Assembly: GCA_016802295.1 (NCBI GenBank)
Contig: JAESIW010000200.1
Span: 451,185-482,966, forward strand
DNA from: Brachionus rotundiformis
Taxonomy: Eukaryota > Rotifera > Eurotatoria > Ploima > Brachionidae
Reading direction: 5' to 3'
DNA: 31,782 nucleotides
The translations under genes were made by a program, and so were the position numbers. This document shows, piece by piece, positions 30,346 to 31,782 of this stretch; within the stretch, counting starts at the first letter, position 1, and each line of letters starts with the position of its first letter. The notes below the pieces were generated by a model that made no database searches, had not been told where the DNA came from, and was given only the letters and a program-made list of their open reading frames with translations.

Positions 30346-30980
30346 ATTAAAGTATACTAAAATTAGATTCTAATTTTAGTATTCTTTTTCACCTAGTGAA
30401 TTTATTTAAATTAAAAAAGACCTTCTTTATACACGAGAATATTAAAGATCTGTTAAAATTATAAAGTGCGCGAAACAGAGTTGTTTTTAAGTCATAAGTT
30501 AAGTCAATGTCTTGAATTTTTAAAAATTTTTCTTTAAAGTCAAATCAAAATTTTGACTAGAGCTGCAGATGATTGATGTAGTGAATAGACAGTAGATTAT
30601 TAAAAAAGTCGATATGACAAGTTTATTACATAACAAAGAGCTACCATAGCGTAGGAAATAACTTATTCCCCTCAATACGCCAGGCTAGTTATTCCCGATT
30701 TCAAATCGACTCGAGTTGGTGTTGTAGTTATTTAGATAACTACAGCAACATATTAAAATCTGTTGTACTTTTTACAGAATCTTCATTCTTAAAAGAGTTT
30801 AGCCACGCTCTTGATTTTCTATTTAAATGATTTTTATTATTTTAGCCTTATTTTTAAATAAAGTATTAGTTATAATAATTGTTTCATTTTTCCAAATTAC
30901 TATTACAAACCCTTGATTATAAATAGTAATATTTAAAAGAGGGGCATATGACTGTAGATCAGTAGTTATTGTTGAATTAC
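30346..30980. other. A+T-rich spacer
   Basis: A small palindrome (gtagttat-ttag-ataactac) lies at about 30725-30744. Nothing else recognised. Confidence 0.4.
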
Positions 30981-30983
30981 TAA

Positions 30984-31140
30984 ACGACCAGTTAAGTTCA
31001 TTTTTTAATAAAAACTTTTTTAGAAGTCGCTCAAATCAGGAAAGATACTACTTGAAGGAAAAATGTTAACATAGCACCAATTTTTAATAATCTCATCGTA
31101 ATCTACATGGTTTTGTCCCTAAAAAAGGATTTGTAATACT
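30984..31140 (+). mobile_element. LINE reverse-transcriptase crumb 2
   Basis: Begins with the same 'gaccagtt.agttca.tttttaataa' block as crumb 1. Reads GKILLE, then QFLIISS, then LHGFVPKKG in shifting frames, which corresponds to the same RT start region (GKILE..., QHGFVPKKS). More decayed than crumb 1. Confidence 0.5.
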
Positions 31141-31782
31141 GTTTGTAATACCTTTTTCAAGTTCAACCCAGATAATTATCAGTGAAGTACAAAAAATTCA
31201 AAAAAAAAATTCTTCTCATGGAAGATGAAGATCAATATCATCCATAAAAATCTAAAAAATTACATGGCATCAACCAGATCTAAACTACTATCAGATAAAT
31301 TATCAGCAACTTTTAGAAGAAAATTATTATTTATTTTATAATTTATACTAAATCTATCTCATTTACTAAACCTAATCATTATAAAAATAAAAACCGTCAA
31401 TTTAAAAATGGATCTTAAACAAATTCACAAAATCACTATGGAAATCAATTTTAGCTGAGGAGACAAAGATGTGGAAAAATATTGATTAGAAGAATTTCCC
31501 TTCAAGAAAGATCTTAATTTATCTTTGTTTAAAGCGTGAAAGAAAAAATCATAAATTATAGGGAAATATTTATCTTTTTGTCTCTTTGATTCAATTTTCA
31601 CACGCGGAAATCAAAAGTAATGACCAAATGTATTATGATTATACCAATTCTGAAAGGGCTGAGAATTTCCCAAAGGGTTAGGATTTAGTAATAGAGTAAT
31701 GAACTCAAAACCAAAAAAAAATCTGATTGTACAAAATCTAATTATTTTATATAGAAAAACATTCTATTCAGAAACAAAATAA
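31141..31782. other. A+T-rich window end
   Basis: No gene, RNA or clear repeat recognised. Confidence 0.45.

Overview
The window is nuclear DNA of a small, compact-intron animal. It is very A+T-rich (roughly three quarters by eye). Three genes are cut by introns that are mostly 43-60 nt long with plain GT..AG ends. It carries a eukaryotic initiator tRNA gene without encoded CCA, a divergent intronless 7TM receptor and many decayed non-LTR retrotransposons. Taken together this best fits a rotifer such as Brachionus (moderate confidence; inferred from style, not from a marker gene). No prokaryotic, organellar or CRISPR features are visible.

Layout. (a) 1-2250: A+T-rich flank with an LTR-like dispersed repeat, a perfect 33-bp foldback and the 3' tip of a LINE. 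(b) 2305-5907 (+): six-exon gene for a secreted GH18 chitinase that continues into a CBM14 chitin-binding domain, a Ly6/uPAR-like ten-cysteine domain and a C-terminal GPI-type hydrophobic tail. Its fourth intron is enlarged by a foldback element. (c) 5908-8440: A+T-rich, with a perfect palindrome and a CR1-like LINE tail. (d) 8441-9556 (-): intronless orphan 7TM receptor. (e) 9557-13222: a hAT-type MITE with perfect 8-bp target duplication, LINE copy A and unrecognised sequence. (f) 13223-19130 (-): complete 15-exon U2SURP/SR140 spliceosomal gene, 908 aa; a CR1-like LINE tail lies antisense in intron 4. (g) 19286-19357 (+): tRNA-iMet, head-to-head with U2SURP. (h) 19380-25500: a graveyard of a LINE on the minus strand, LINE copy B, a mariner remnant, half of the chitinase-intron foldback element, and a long degraded Jockey-like LINE containing two abutting hairpins. 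(i) 25822-26015: second copy of the LTR-like repeat. (j) 26291-27901 (-): six-exon ZDHHC5/8-type palmitoyltransferase whose DHHC motif sits in a 21-nt micro-exon. (k) 27915-31782: A+T-rich flank with microsatellites, a pyrimidine-rich tract, a 38-bp-arm foldback and two LINE crumbs.

The host genes do not form one pathway; each stands alone, as expected for a metazoan chromosome. The most noteworthy points are the domain fusion in the chitinase with a predicted convertase site that could release the catalytic part, the DHHC micro-exon, the tRNA-iMet/U2SURP head-to-head arrangement with a splice acceptor 8 nt before the U2SURP start codon, and several well-bounded non-autonomous mobile elements. 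All exon joins were derived by hand from GT/AG sites, frame continuity and family conservation; each of the three spliced models is a whole number of codons with no internal stop.
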